This document shows positions 1 to 11,645 of a stretch of 64,000 nucleotides of DNA, in pieces (position 1 is the first letter of the stretch; each line of letters starts with the position of its first letter). The position numbers were made by a program, and so were the translations under genes. The notes beneath the pieces were generated by a model, which did no database searches, was not told the DNA's origin, and saw nothing but the letters and a program-made list of their open reading frames with translations. Origin of the DNA: Mortierella sp. BCC40632 (lineage: Eukaryota > Mortierellomycota > Mortierellomycetes > Mortierellales > Mortierellaceae); assembly GCA_011634665.1 (NCBI GenBank), contig WAEK01000001.1, positions 2,850,001 through 2,914,000 of the forward strand, written 5' to 3'.

Positions 1-514
1 TGAGCTTCGCACAAGACAAAGACGGCGCGAGAGAGAGGAGGAGGCCCCACAGAACCCACACAAACTCACACATACACAAACAACATACACACGCGCCCAT
101 TCCCCTCTCTGTGTTCGCTCTCAAATTGGAGATCAGAAATGAACTGCGACCCGGCGGACAGAGAGAAAGGAGAGTACCCTTCGACTGAGCCGAGAATGCC
201 TGGTCCACATTCACGTTGGTGTGAAATCGGCAAGATCGTGTGGATTCGACCCTTGCCTGACCCTCGCCCGACCCTCGGGACGTGAAGTGAACGCCGATCA
301 ACAGAGATGCTTTGGCCCTTTTTTTTTTTTTTTTTTGTTTTTCCAAAAAGAAAATTGCCTGCATCTCTTTCCCCTTCTCTTCAGACGTGCAGGTCCAGAG
401 AACCAGACTGACTGACTGACAAACAAACAAACATCAGAAAGAGGAGTAATTTCGTTGTCCAAAAAAAGACTCTCTCAAACACCTCTCCAGGGTCCAACTC
501 AGCTCTGGTTTACT
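1..514. other. Left-edge intergenic region
   Basis: No convincing gene is visible. The stretch has purine-rich DNA at the far left, an 18-nt T run near 317-334 and CAAA/ACTG short repeats near 403-435. If the small minus-strand gene at 515-790 is spliced at its last codon, a further exon of that gene would have to lie here, but I could not identify one. Confidence 0.4.
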
Positions 515-790
515 TTACCTGTAATGATTCTGTGAGTTCTCGTTATAGACCTCGCTGCTCCGGACCGTCCGTGTGTCCTTTCGACTCAATGCACGCTTAA
601 AGGACTTGGCTCGGTTCACGGCGCTCTCGGACTGGACAGAGTTATGCGAGTAAATACCATCCTTGTAGTTCTGGTCGTAGTACTCCTTGTCGCGCTGCTC
701 AAACTCGGGTGTGAGCGCTGCTCGGCGTTTTGTGTATTTGCCGATCTTCCAGATCTCGTAACCGCGCATCAGCTTGTCCATGAGACCCAT
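515..790 (-). CDS. Small uncharacterised basic protein (91 aa)
   Basis: The minus-strand ORF starts with ATG at 790 and stops at 515. I do not recognise the family. The N-terminus (MGLMDKLMRGYEIWKIGKY) could form an amphipathic helix, and the rest is charged and hydrophilic with many Lys, Arg, Glu and Asn. There is no signal peptide or membrane segment. The reading frame has mixed composition, unlike the Ser/Leu/Phe-only pseudo-ORFs of the pyrimidine tracts upstream, which favours a real gene. The stop codon lies inside a good donor-like sequence (CAG|GTAAAG), so the last exon may be elsewhere and the protein longer. Its promoter is the strongly CT-rich (minus strand) DNA at about 800-1560. 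Confidence 0.5.
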   Translation of the reverse strand: MGLMDKLMRGYEIWKIGKYTKRRAALTPEFEQRDKEYYDQNYKDGIYSHNSVQSESAVNRAKSFKRALSRKDTRTVRSSEVYNENSQNHYR

Positions 791-1282
791 GATGATTCAG
801 ATGAGGCAAAGGAGGTGAATGAAAAGAGAGGAGGAGTGTTGGGTTTTTTGTGCGTGGTTTGTGTGGGTGCGTGAAAAATGGACGTGTGGACCGGAGAGCA
901 CGGAATGGATTTGCAACCGAGGTTTGGGCGAGGTGAGCAGCAGGAGGGAGTGGTCTTGAGAGGGTAAGGAGAGCGGACGAGAGCGGACGAGAGCGGTGGG
1001 TGGGGTGGGGAAGGACAAAGGGGCGATGTGGTGGTGGCGGTGGCGGCGGTGGTGGAGAGAACGAAAGAGGAAAGATCAGAAAGAGTCGAGCAGAGAATCG
1101 AGGAGGATAGGAAAGATGATGAGGATGAGGAAAGAGATGGGAGATGGAAAGAGAGAGTATGTGTGTGAGAATGAGTGAGTGAGCGAGAGACGAAGAGGTG
1201 CGGATGTGATGGATGGCCGGGAAGGGATGGATGAGATGGCGAATGAGTTGTAGAAAGAGAGGAGAGAGAGAAAGAGAGAGGG

Positions 1283-1320
<38 letters not shown>

Positions 1321-2900
1321 AGAAGAGAAGAGAAGAGAGGAAAAAGAAAAGAGACAGAGTAAAGAGAGTGAGAAAGAGTGAATACAAAAAAAAGAGAAAC
1401 ACCTGGCCAAGCAGGGGGGGAGAAAGAAGGTCTCGTCTGGTGCCCACTCGGCTTTGTCCGTCCTGTGTCCTTGTCTCTGACTTGTCTGGCCTGCCTGGCC
1501 TGTCTGACCTGACCTGGCCTGACCTGACTTTTTTTTGTTGACCTGATTTCGTCCGCCCTTTGTGAACATCCATTTACTCAACTTCTGTTGTCACTGTTGC
1601 TGCTGCTGTTGCCTTGGCTTTGGTCTCTCTCTTTCTCTGGCTGGACCCATGTCCACCGGACCATCCCGCGCCTGCTGCCCATCCCATTGTGCACTCCGCT
1701 CCCTTGCCACGCCATGCCACCGTCCGTCCCTGAGCCCTTTTTTTTTTTTTTTTTTTTTTTTCACTCTTTATCTTCGCCTTTGTTCCTTTGCTTTCTCTCT
1801 CTCTCTCTCTCTCTCTTTTGCTTGTGGCCATGGTAATGCCATGTGCCCGATACACCCTCACCTAGGATCTTTGTCTTTTTCTCTTTTTGGGTCTCAAATC
1901 GCCGTGTAATAGATCCGGATGACGAGTGCTCGATTATTGCTGTAGTGCATAGAAAGGGGCGCGGAGAACACTGGTGGAGGAGAAAGGAGACCAAAAAAAA
2001 AGGGAACAAATATATATATAAAAACAGAAGAGCGATGCAATATGCAGTACGATGTGATGATGATGCGCAAGGTACCACTCCCCCATATCCCCGGTGTGCC
2101 TGTCTACACACACACTCAGGCCTCTTTCCATCTCCCTTCACCTTCTTTCTCTCTTCCTTCACAACCCTGGTGGTAGAACCAGGAGACATTGGAAAGAGGA
2201 GGAAGGATAGATGCCTGCAGAGCGGCACAATCATTGTGCCTCTGCAAAGCCGAGGCCAACCAACAACAACAACAACACTGCTGTGGCCCTGACTGCGTCT
2301 ATTGTGTAACCGAGCACCTCAATAAAGGTCCTTTCCCTCTTCCACTCGGTCCATTCCCATCATAACCCTCACTCTTCTGACCGTGGAGCCATCGGCTGTG
2401 GACAAAATAACGGACTGGTGTAGACAAGATGGCCGATACCAAGCGATAGAGGCTAATAATAACGGCAAATGCCCATGTCCACGTCCACGTCCATGAAAGC
2501 GAGAGAGCGAGCAGGAAACACGAGTAGATGTGAGTAAGTGAGTAAGAACCAGAGATAAAGGCTCTCTCACTCGCTCTCCGTTTTTCTGTCGAGGAGAATG
2601 CTGGAATGGCTCTCTCTCCCTTTCTCTTCGTCTACGGTACACAACAATGTTTCTCGTTCATAACTCAAGCCCTTTGGGGCTGGCTCTCAACTTTGGTGAA
2701 TGTGAGCAAGAGCAAACTCAGAGAGAGAAAGAGAAGAGGGTAGAGAGAAGGGGCCTCGGATCCTGGTCCGTTGTCGGCGATCATGGCTCCCACGGCGGAT
2801 AAAATACACGCGATTGTGACCCGGGGAACTGGCATACTATTAAGTCTAGCCTGTCGTCATTCTCGTTATGAAAAAAGTGGAGTGAGGGTGCCGTGACCCA
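791..2900. other. Long gene-free promoter/intergenic region
   Basis: The left half (about 800-1560) is purine-rich on the plus strand, that is pyrimidine-rich in the direction of the minus-strand gene, with a GA microsatellite near 1285-1320. T19 and (CT)n tracts follow near 1738-1815 and a CAA repeat near 2262-2276. Open frames here encode only Ser/Leu/Phe/Arg-rich runs and are composition artefacts. I see no gene. Confidence 0.5.
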
Positions 2901-2914
2901 CGTTGCGTGCAAAG

Positions 2915-2923
2915 TATAAAAAA
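2915..2923 (+). promoter_or_regulatory. TATA-like element
   Basis: TATAAAAAA is seen about 70-90 nt before the start of a hairpin-bearing stretch (2990-3230) and about 800 nt before the DnaJ start codon. It is too far away for the DnaJ gene unless there is a long leader. It would fit a separate non-coding transcript. Confidence 0.3.
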
Positions 2924-2989
2924 CCAACACCTTTCCTTCTTTGACTATAATTTGACCACTTCTAACCTTTTGCAGAGCTAGACTTGATC

Positions 2990-3230
2990 GAGGAGAGATA
3001 TGGGACCGGACATTCGCTGAACCAGGGCAAGCCAAAAATGGCGCTACCACCCCGCCACTCAACGGCCACGAGGCAAGAATAGCCTCGAATGGCGAGTGGC
3101 CGGTTTCCAGGGATAACGCTTTGTAGGCCCGAAGGTCTGTCGAATAGTGAAAGGGTGAAGGAGAGTTCAACACTAGCAACTGTTGAAAGGCTGGCCGACT
3201 TCCTCGACATCTTCTGGTACAGTAGGTGGA
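2990..3230 (+). ncRNA. Candidate structured non-coding RNA
   Basis: Two clear hairpins occur in about 125 nt. In the first, GGCCAC (3064-3069) pairs with GTGGCC (3096-3101) and stacks on GAGGC (3070-3074) with GCCTC (3082-3086), loop AAGAATA. In the second, TTCAACA (3166-3172) pairs with TGTTGAA (3181-3187) over an 8-nt loop. Base composition is balanced, unlike the homopolymer-rich flanks. A TATA-like box lies upstream. I tested for U1, U2, U4, U6, SRP and RNase P/MRP signature motifs by eye and found none, so the class is unknown. Frames on both strands are open for 60-130 codons here, so a coding relic remains an alternative. Confidence 0.25.
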
Positions 3231-3717
3231 CGCCCCTTAACAATACTCACTGGCGCGGAATGCCCCCCACCCCCATCCAGAGCCCCCGTCCACAGACCCC
3301 CCTGAGGAGAGGAGAGAGAGGCGGCAATAGAACAAGTGCCACGTCAAAGAGAGTGTTTGTGTACACTGATCTTGCTCAAGGCAGGCATACTGACAGGGCT
3401 GTGCGACTTCATCTCCATCTTTTTTTTTTTTTCTCCTTCTTTCATCCTCTCGTCCAGGCACCAGGCTCCCGGCTTGCCATCTCCTTCCGCTCTCCATCTC
3501 TTCATCCATCCATCCTTTCATCCATCTTTTCTTCTCCATCCTTCTCCGTCATTCGCTCCATCTGTATTCTACTTCCCCTTTCCTCGCTCACGGTCCGCTC
3601 TCATCTTGTTTTCCTCGAGCCAGGCACTCCAAGACAGAGTCTCTTACCCCACACCTCACGCCTCATACACTTTTACATATCCTTCTTCCTCGCGTCAGTC
3701 GTAGACATTGCTACAGC

Positions 3718-5254
3718 ATGAGGGCATCACTCCTGCTGTCCCTGGCCTTTACCCTTCTCGCCACCGTCGTTCTCGCCAGTGCCGATTACTACAAGGTCCT
3801 GGGCGTCTCTCGGTCAGCCTCGGCTAAGGAGATCAAGAAGCAATACAAGACTCTCTCCAAAAAGTATCACCCTGACAAGAACCCTGGAAATAAGGAGGCT
3901 GAAGAGAAGTTTGTTGAAGTTGCTGCAGGTACTGAACTGACTCTCAACTCGAGCAAGATCATTGATAAAAAAATAAAAACCTTTGTATTTGAGTGTATTC
4001 ATGTGCAGAGGATTAGACTACTAACTACTCTTTAAATCTCTCTCTCTCTCTCTCTCTGTCACACTCTCTCTTCTAACTCCCATGTCTTGGCAACATCTTT
4101 AAGCATACGAGGTTTTGTCCGATAGCGAGAAAAGATCCATTTTCGACCGATATGGCGAGGATGGCCTGAAGCAGCATCAGTCCCAGGGTCAGGGAGCAGG
4201 CTTCCACGACCCATTCGACATCTTTGCTCAATTCTTTGGCGGTGGATCGAGACACGGACATGGACATGAGCAGGAACGACGTGGACCCGAGATGAAGCTT
4301 GAGCTTGAGGTGACGCTAGAAGAGTTGTATTTGGGTAAATCAATCGATATCGAGGTTGCCAAGCATGTTATTTGCCACCACTGTGGTGGTTCGGGCGCTC
4401 GGTCCTCAGATGATATTGTTACTTGCCAGGAATGCCAGGGTCAGGGCGTCCGAGTTGTCAAGCACATGTTGGCCCCAGGAATGTTCCAACAGTTCCGTCA
4501 GACGTAAGGCCCCCTTTTTTTCTCTCTCTCTTATCTCTTTGAAATGATTACTTGGTCCACAGACGACTTGTTTTTTTAATTATTATTATCATTCTAATGG
4601 ATGTGGTATCTCTACCTTTCTCTGGTTTTCTTGCTTTATCACGCGGACAAAATTCAAATTTATAGTTGCGACCAGTGCAACGGCAAAGGAAAGACGATCC
4701 GCGCCCATTGCCCTATTTGCCATGGTAAAAAGGTCCAACGTGGCTCCGAGCAACTGACTATCCTTCTCGAGCCTGGTCTGACAGACGGTTCGACCATTGT
4801 CTTTGATCAAGAGGGTGATGAGGCTCCAGACACGATTCCAGGCGATATTATCTTTGAGATCCACACTCGCCCCCATCCCACCTTTGAGCGTCGTCAGGAC
4901 AACCTCTACACCTACGTGACCATCTCACTTGAACAGGCTTTGCTCGGCTTTGACCTTGAGATTAAGCATTTGGATGGCAAGCCAGTTCGTTTGACACGAC
5001 CCGAGTCCAAGACAACACCTCATGGATTCGTCCAGACGTTGACTGGTAAGGGCATGCCTATTCGTGGCACCCATGACGGTTTTGGAGACCTCTTTGTTGA
5101 GTACAAGGTTGCCTTCCCCGAATCACTTTCCAAGGATCAGCGTCGATTGATTGCGATGGCCTTTGATGTCAAGGCTCCCTTTGATGAGGCTGCTGCTGGA
5201 GGAACCGGCGCCCGGCAACAACAACAACAGCAGGTCCTGCACGATGAGATGTAG
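3718..5254 (+). CDS. SCJ1: ER-lumenal DnaJ (Hsp40) co-chaperone, Scj1/ERdj3-like
   Basis: Three exons, 3718-3928, 4104-4503 and 4666-5254, give 399 aa with phases intact. A signal peptide (about residues 1-22) is followed at once by a J domain with HPD at 51-53, which stimulates the ATPase of an Hsp70 (Kar2/BiP). A short Gly/His linker follows. The zinc domain (about 160-222) has four motifs, [24 protein letters not shown] and CPICHGKK, then the two C-terminal substrate-binding domains. This is the type I DnaJ layout of yeast Scj1. The tail has six Gln and ends VLHDEM, where HDEL would be the usual ER-retrieval signal. An AATAAA lies 116 nt after the stop. Confidence 0.95.
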
Positions 5255-5369
5255 AAATAAGTCAATTTTTTTTTTAAAAAAAAAAAAAAAAAACTCTAGA
5301 GCAGAAAAAATCATCCCAGCACTCCAAACCCCCATGTCTCTATTCCTTCCTCTCCACTTTTCAAAATGA

Positions 5370-5375
5370 AATAAA
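5370..5375 (+). terminator. Likely poly(A) signal of the DnaJ gene
   Basis: AATAAA on the sense strand, 116 nt downstream of the stop codon. Confidence 0.5.
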
Positions 5376-5965
5376 TTACAACAATCTGCACTTAGATTAA
5401 GTAATTTTCAAGCTTCCCCAGTCGCTTAGGAAGAATAGTTACTGAAGAAAGGATTTATGTGTCAATTGCTAGAGCGCTATGGGTTCTCTTCTGTTTGTTT
5501 TCATGATGATGCTAGGATGGTTCCTAGGAAACGGAAAAAAACATCATACATATCCAATCGTATGTATTCCTTCCATGTTGTCTTTGCCAGCAACAGCAAC
5601 ATATATAAAAAAAAAAGCACCTATTAATTCCGATGAAAGATACACATCTCTAGTAGGAGGGCTTTGTGTGTTGCTGGGTGTCTGTGCGCGACCCTGTCCT
5701 TTTGTTCCCGATATTAATCGTCCTTATTCTCGGCTAATAGAAAGAAACAGACAAGTTCCACACCTTACATATGTTCATCTATTCGAGAAACGCAAAGGTT
5801 GATTGTGAGTCGAACGCCCTCCTTCTGAAAAGACATGTCGAATACGGCTTCAATAGCCCCAGTCTGAAAATAAAACTAATACTATTTAGCCTCTGGCCTT
5901 GATTCCCCTCCCACTCCTTGACTCCTTGGAGACAGGGTTTTGTGACATCCTTGACAACCTTTGGA

Positions 5966-5968
<3 letters not shown>

Positions 5969-6003
<35 letters not shown>
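5969..6003. repeat. Poly(T) homopolymer, 35 nt
   Basis: Uninterrupted T run in the convergent intergenic region. It is one of many 20-35 nt A/T homopolymers in the window. Confidence 0.9.
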
Positions 6004-6005
<2 letters not shown>

Positions 6006-7258
6006 CATCGAGCAATGAACAGCAAATCCGCCCATGAGGATATATGAAAGAGACCAAGGCCGATGAGCGCCCTACATCTATTCTGAATGTCATTCCACAT
6101 CCATTTAGAGTCATTCCAGGACGGTAATGGAGATCATCAGAATGAGAGGCACTAGCAGCCACGTCTCTTCACTCTTCTGTTCTCTCTCTTCATCCACACA
6201 CTCCTCTCTCCTCTACACTCAGCTGTCTAGGCCAGTCTGACTAGTCTTTGAAAGGAAGGTCGCAAACCTTCCCCCCTCCCTTTTTTTTTTTTTTTCATCT
6301 ACCCTTTCCTTGTTGCTCTCTATTCAAGTCAATGGGACGGAGGTTGACACCACAACACAAAAGCGCCACTAAATGCTCTCTAACCTTGAGGGTACCTTCC
6401 AGGATGACAACCTCTCTCATATCCTCCATCAATCTTTCCTACCTCTCATCCTGATATCGGTTTGATTAGATCCATACTTTTGTCGACCATTCATACGCGA
6501 TACCTTCTCCATCTCCAACCACTGCTTCATGCAATCATTTAATACAACCATCTACATCTCTTGCTTTGTTCGTATAGACTCTTCTCCAGGAAGAGGGCCT
6601 GTACGTTTTCTTGAACTGGAACTTGGTAATACCCGCTTTTACTCTATTTCTTTTTCTCTACAATAAGATATAATTACCATATCATGTAAACTTTGGCCCT
6701 TCCCCCCCCCCCTACCCCCAAACCTCCACTGAGGATACTAAGGGTCTGGGCACGACTTTGGCGGGCAACATCGTGAAGGAAAGATCTCTATCGACTCTGG
6801 AGCTCTAGAAGAGGGGGTTTCCACCCATTTTCGTCACTTTGTCATGGAGAAATAAAAAGGCGTGTGATGCGTGCATGTGCCTTTCCAGCAGAAGCACGCG
6901 GAATTAAGGCAGGAGGGGAGAAAGAAAGGAGTTGCAAAGAAAAAGTCGATCTTTCTGAGATTCTCTTTCCTTCATACAAAGACCGATACAAATAGATTTA
7001 GACCATTAGGCTCGTTGATGTACACCTCGGCTTCCCCCTCCTCCTAGACTTAGAGAACGTCTTCGTTTTTTTTTTTTATATTCCTGATACTGAGGTTACT
7101 AATATTCATATTACGGTTTTTTTTTCCCATTTTCATATCCTTTTCTTTTTCTGGTTAGTTGATCGGTTGAATGGTCCAAATCTCCCGCTTTTTTTTTTTT
7201 TTTTTTTTTGACCAATTTGTTGTTGGATCGCTTGGGTCCTCTCCTTACTCCTACTTCT

Positions 7259-10200
7259 CTACCACAGATCACACTTGGAGTCTGGATTCATCGCCGATCG
7301 AGGCTTACACTTAAACACCTCCGCAAAATGAGCCGAATTCTGGACAGCCCCATTCACTCGCCACCGAGCGGGCGCATGTGGGTCCGTCCTCAATCCTTCA
7401 ATCGCTGAAGCAGGTCGTCTCTGTGAACACCATACTCGTCCAAATGCCATATAAAACAATTGTTCGCGCGAATAATCTTCCAATCCTGCCAAAAGATGGT
7501 TTCGGTACTTGTCTCCATGAGGATCCTGCTCAAATCGTGCCTTCCATGCTTCAAATGCCTTTTTCAATCCTCCATTGTCCGCCAGGTTCTCACCCAGGGT
7601 CAACTTGCCGTTCACATGGTTCTCACGACCTTGGGGATCCTTCACAGTAAAGTTGCCGTACTGATCCACAAAGCATTGCGATCGTTGACGGAATTCCTCC
7701 AATGTCGAATTCGACCACCAATCTGATAGCTTGCCATGAGCATCATACAATCGACCCTCATTATCGAACGCATGTGTCAACTCGTGTCCTGCAACAACAC
7801 CGATACCACCATAGTTCAGGTATTCTGGGCTGGTGCCTCGGAAAAAGGGTTGTTGAAGAATACCTGCTGGGAATACAATCTCGTTCGCACTCGGGTTGTA
7901 GTAGGCATTCACCGTCTGGGGACTCATCAACCATCGAGCCTTGTCTACAGGTTTACCCAACTGGTTCAGCGTTTGCTTCATCATCCATGTCCGTGCCTGA
8001 ATCTGGTTGCCAAAAAAGTCTGTCTTGTCAATCGTCAGCTCTTTAAAGTATTCTTCCAGAGAGTCTGAAGACTTGACATCGGGGGATTCGATCGAATAAC
8101 CAATCTTTTGAATCAGCAGATTCACTTTCTCGGTCGCATTCACCAATGTCGCCGCATCAAGCCAAGCTAGTTTAGGAAGACCCTTGATAAACGCCGTCCG
8201 GAGCGAGGTAATAATATCATCCGCCATTTCCTTGCTATCGCCCTGGAATGCCCGCTCGATAAAGTAGTGACCTGCCATGGCCCCAAGTGAATTGTCGACC
8301 ACATCTACACAGGTTTCCCATCGTGGGGTCACAAGATCTGCAGAGACTCCCTGTAGTGCTGCCCGAAGTTGTTGCATTGGCTTGCGATATTCAACGCCGA
8401 GGTTCGAGGCCAGTTGTTGGATCAATCGCCAAGCAAAGTAGTTCTGAAGAGTTACTGTCGGCGTGTCCTTCAGGAGCGCGTTCAACTTCTCGAGATAATC
8501 GGGTGAAGAGACAATGATGGGGTCGGGGTATTCCGCTTCCTTGGAAAACAATTTTTCCATGATCAATGTCCAGTCGATATTCGGGATCAATTCCGTGATC
8601 TGACGAATGGTTCGTGGGTTATACGTGAACTCGGAATTATCTAGATCCTCGGGATCCGACGAGATGGCTGCCAATAGCTTCTCGAACCCAACGACATTCT
8701 TGGCAACTTCGGACCAAGGGATAGGCTTGGAAGATGAAGACTTGAGGTCCGCGTCCTTGTCCTTGTTCATCACAATGGCAAACATATCTTCGATAGCCTT
8801 TTGATAGGCGGCCATGATCTTTTCCTCAGTGTAGTATTCCTTGGAGGGCAGGCCGAGTCCACTCTCTCCCAATCGGAAGACGTTCACCTCTGGGTTCTTG
8901 GGGTCAGCATCTACATCGAAATCCACCATAGTTCCAACGCCCACCCAGGCTAGCTGAGTGATGGCCAACGCCAAGTCCTCACGCATCGCCAGTTTAGACG
9001 TCTGTCGTCGCAACAATGCACCTGCCTCTCTTTTCATGTACATGTCCTTGCCCACGAACATATCGATCGGCGACGAGGCCTCGCCCCTCGCCAACCCTTC
9101 GCCCTCAGAAGGGAGTCTATTTGGAGAGGCTGGGTTGTTTTCCGGATTCTGATCCTGACCTTCTTGATGTTGCGCAAGCTCCTGCTCCTGTTCTGTCTGC
9201 AGTTTGTGGGTCATCCTCGGAGTAGATTCGACCTTATCATTCAATTCGCGCAACCGCTCAAAAGCCGCGTTCCGATCACGGTCGGACAAGTTTTGGTCGA
9301 GGACACTGGACTCGGAGGGGAAGGCCTTGATCATCTTTTGCACCAGATCATAGAGTGGCTTCACTCCCGTATCTCCAATCTTTTTCTCGTCCATGCAGCT
9401 CTCGAAGAGTGACTGGAGTTTGACTAGATTGCGTTTCGAGGCATCGTCCTTGCCTCCCATCATCCGTACATTGGTGCTCTCTGGCGTAAGGATAGAACGG
9501 ATCACATCCTAAACAAGGAACAATAAAAGTATATAGCAACAACAACAACAAATAACCACCACGGCCATTGCCCCCCGCCAATAAATTCGCGTTAGACTAG
9601 CGGCATCTCTGTCTTTCTCGTTTGTTCATCACAATTAATCTTGTGTGATCTCAACCAACCATGACCATTTGCATGTCTCCCTTCCCCCCCCCCCGGGTCG
9701 TCTCCTCTCCTCCCCAAAAAATGCTGCGGTACGTACCTGATTTTGCTGCTTGACTAGATTAAAGTAACCCACCTGTGCCTTGTCATCTGGGATAGGGACA
9801 CGATTCACAAATCCCCCGCCTAATGAAGGTCAGTGCCACAAAGTGGATCAAAAAAGCAAACAAAACAGCACATACACACACAAATATATAATAAAGGAAG
9901 AAGAAGAGAGAAAAAAAGGGACAGAATAGAATAGTATATTAGTGGTTTTGTCAGAGAGAACGTGTATGAGATTGAGTAAAAGCGGATGCAGAAATGCATT
10001 GGCCACGTCCCACCACTCCTGCATTCTCACACGCCAAAAAAAAAAAAAAAAAAAAAAAAAACTCTGATCCCCTTCATCCGCATGAATACGCGCGTGTTTG
10101 GCGCAAATGGGGGAGGACAAGCGGGGACTTCATCTCTTTCATATTTTTTTTTTCTTGGCAAAGCAAGGAAAGAACAGAAAAGAAAAAAAGAAGAAAAGAA

Positions 10201-10383
10201 AGAAAGAACAAAAACCACTTGCATAAACAAGAAAAAGAAAAAGAAAAAAGATGAACAAGAGGTACCCAGACTTACAGGTATAGGCAAAGAAATCCGTGCA
10301 AGGATCCACGTCGGGGTTCATGTCTCTGAGAATGTCTGCAGCTGTGATCGCGCACTCACGGGTCGTGCAAAGGCCCTAATAGG

Positions 10384-10423
<40 letters not shown>

Positions 10424-11645
10424 ACAACGATGACAACAAACAGAGGCAGTAGAACGCGATCAGCGCCATTCCGCATTAGTAAAAACTCTTGGCTTTTCCC
10501 CTTTCTCTCTTTCTCTCTAAACCCTCTCTCTTAACCCTCTCTCTTTTTTTCCCGCAACCTCTCTGCTCCCTTTCCGCCGCTGAACGATTGAAGGAGGAAA
10601 GGGAAGGGGGAGGAGGAAGGAGGAGAAGAAGAAGGAGGAAGGTAGAGCAAGAAGAGAAATGACAGAGGCATTGTATCGAGTGGATAACATAAGACCTTGT
10701 TCCATCTGATGCTGGATCGTGTTCCTGATCCCGGCTTCGTAAAGACTTTCTTCCCCCGCTATCCTTTGTCTTGGGATGGGCCACATGTCCGCATTACGCC
10801 AATAGCCGTCTTTTCTGAGTTGGGTGTTGGACAAGAACCACCTTTGGGATACTTCCCGTTGACCCCATACTCCCCTACCTTTGCCTCCCCCCTTCCCCTC
10901 CCGGACCTCTCTCCCCATCCATGAAAATAAACAAAAGGCGCTACCCTGAAAGAAAGAAGAGAAAAACAAAAGAGAAAAAAGCACTTACGTTCTTGCCACT
11001 GGCAGGAAGAGCTTCCTTGGCCCGAACAAAGGCCACCAGGAACCCGATGGCCAACAAGAAAAACAAGGTGGTGGCCGCCATCAAGACTCGTTCAGTCCTC
11101 GTATACTTTTCTTGAAGGGAATGCCAAAGTTTTCGACAGGGGAAACAACAACAACCCAAACAAAGTCGACTCAATCCAGAGGCGCGTTCCTGACCAGAAA
11201 ACCGTTGTGCGTCTAGATCGGAGGAATGAGGGAGTGATTGGAAACGAGGAGAGGAGGACGATGAGGACGAGGCGTTATAAGGTCCACTACCAACTCCACC
11301 ACTGCTGTACGGATAGTTGCTGCTGCCGTTATAATACGGTCCTCCAGACGTGCCTGGGACGACGGGTCCACGACCGTTGCCACCGTTGCCGAGTCCTCGA
11401 CGTCGATAACCTGGTCCACTGGCGTTTGCGTTTCCGTAAGAGTTTGGGTCTGGGCCAACAATGTCTTCAGTCTCCTCGGACCAGTGGCGCTGTGGTTGTT
11501 GTTGAGATGGGTTCTTGGAAGGGTAGCTGCTACTGGTGTTGGTGTTGTATTGGGCAGAAGAAGGATGTGGAGCAGAAGTGGACTGGTTGGCGCCGTTGCC
11601 AGGACGATAACCTGTAAGAAGCGGAGTTGTGTCTGACGAAGACAT
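7259..11645 (-). CDS. M13-family (neprilysin/ECE-like) zinc metallopeptidase, type II membrane protein
   Basis: Four exons on the minus strand, 11645-10989, 10375-10276, 9819-9737 and 9508-7259, give 1029 aa with phases consistent. The first about 186 residues are Ser/Gly/Asn/Tyr-rich and should be cytosolic. A cysteine cluster (LCLGCCCFPC, 161-170) precedes a transmembrane helix at about 187-207. The ectodomain shows the M13 N-terminal pattern (CTTREC ... DPCTDFFAYTCGGF), NAYYNPSANE, the zinc site HELTH (about residue 854) with ENLADNGG supplying the third ligand, and the C-terminal CDLW. It should cleave peptides outside the cell or in an endomembrane lumen. It is longer than typical M13 enzymes (about 700-770 aa), owing to the N-terminal tail and an acidic/Gln-rich insertion. 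The first intron is 613 nt. Confidence 0.95.

Larger units (their letters stand above)
5255..7258. other. Convergent intergenic region between DnaJ and M13 peptidase genes
   Basis: This holds both 3' ends. It contains a likely poly(A) signal (5370-5375), a T35 run (5969-6003), further T runs near 6280-6295, 7067-7077 and 7190-7209, and a C11 run near 6703. I saw no domain-like reading frame. Short open frames (for example 5479-5802) have no family resemblance. Confidence 0.5.

Noticed and set aside
769..1581. 270-codon minus-strand open frame
   Set aside because: The product is almost only Ser, Leu, Phe and Pro from a CT-rich promoter tract, and the frame starts with a non-ATG codon.
9506..9508. 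Start of the M13 peptidase at a GTG codon near 9505
   Set aside because: The frame continues through an AG acceptor into three upstream exons that supply the membrane anchor and the conserved Cys motifs.
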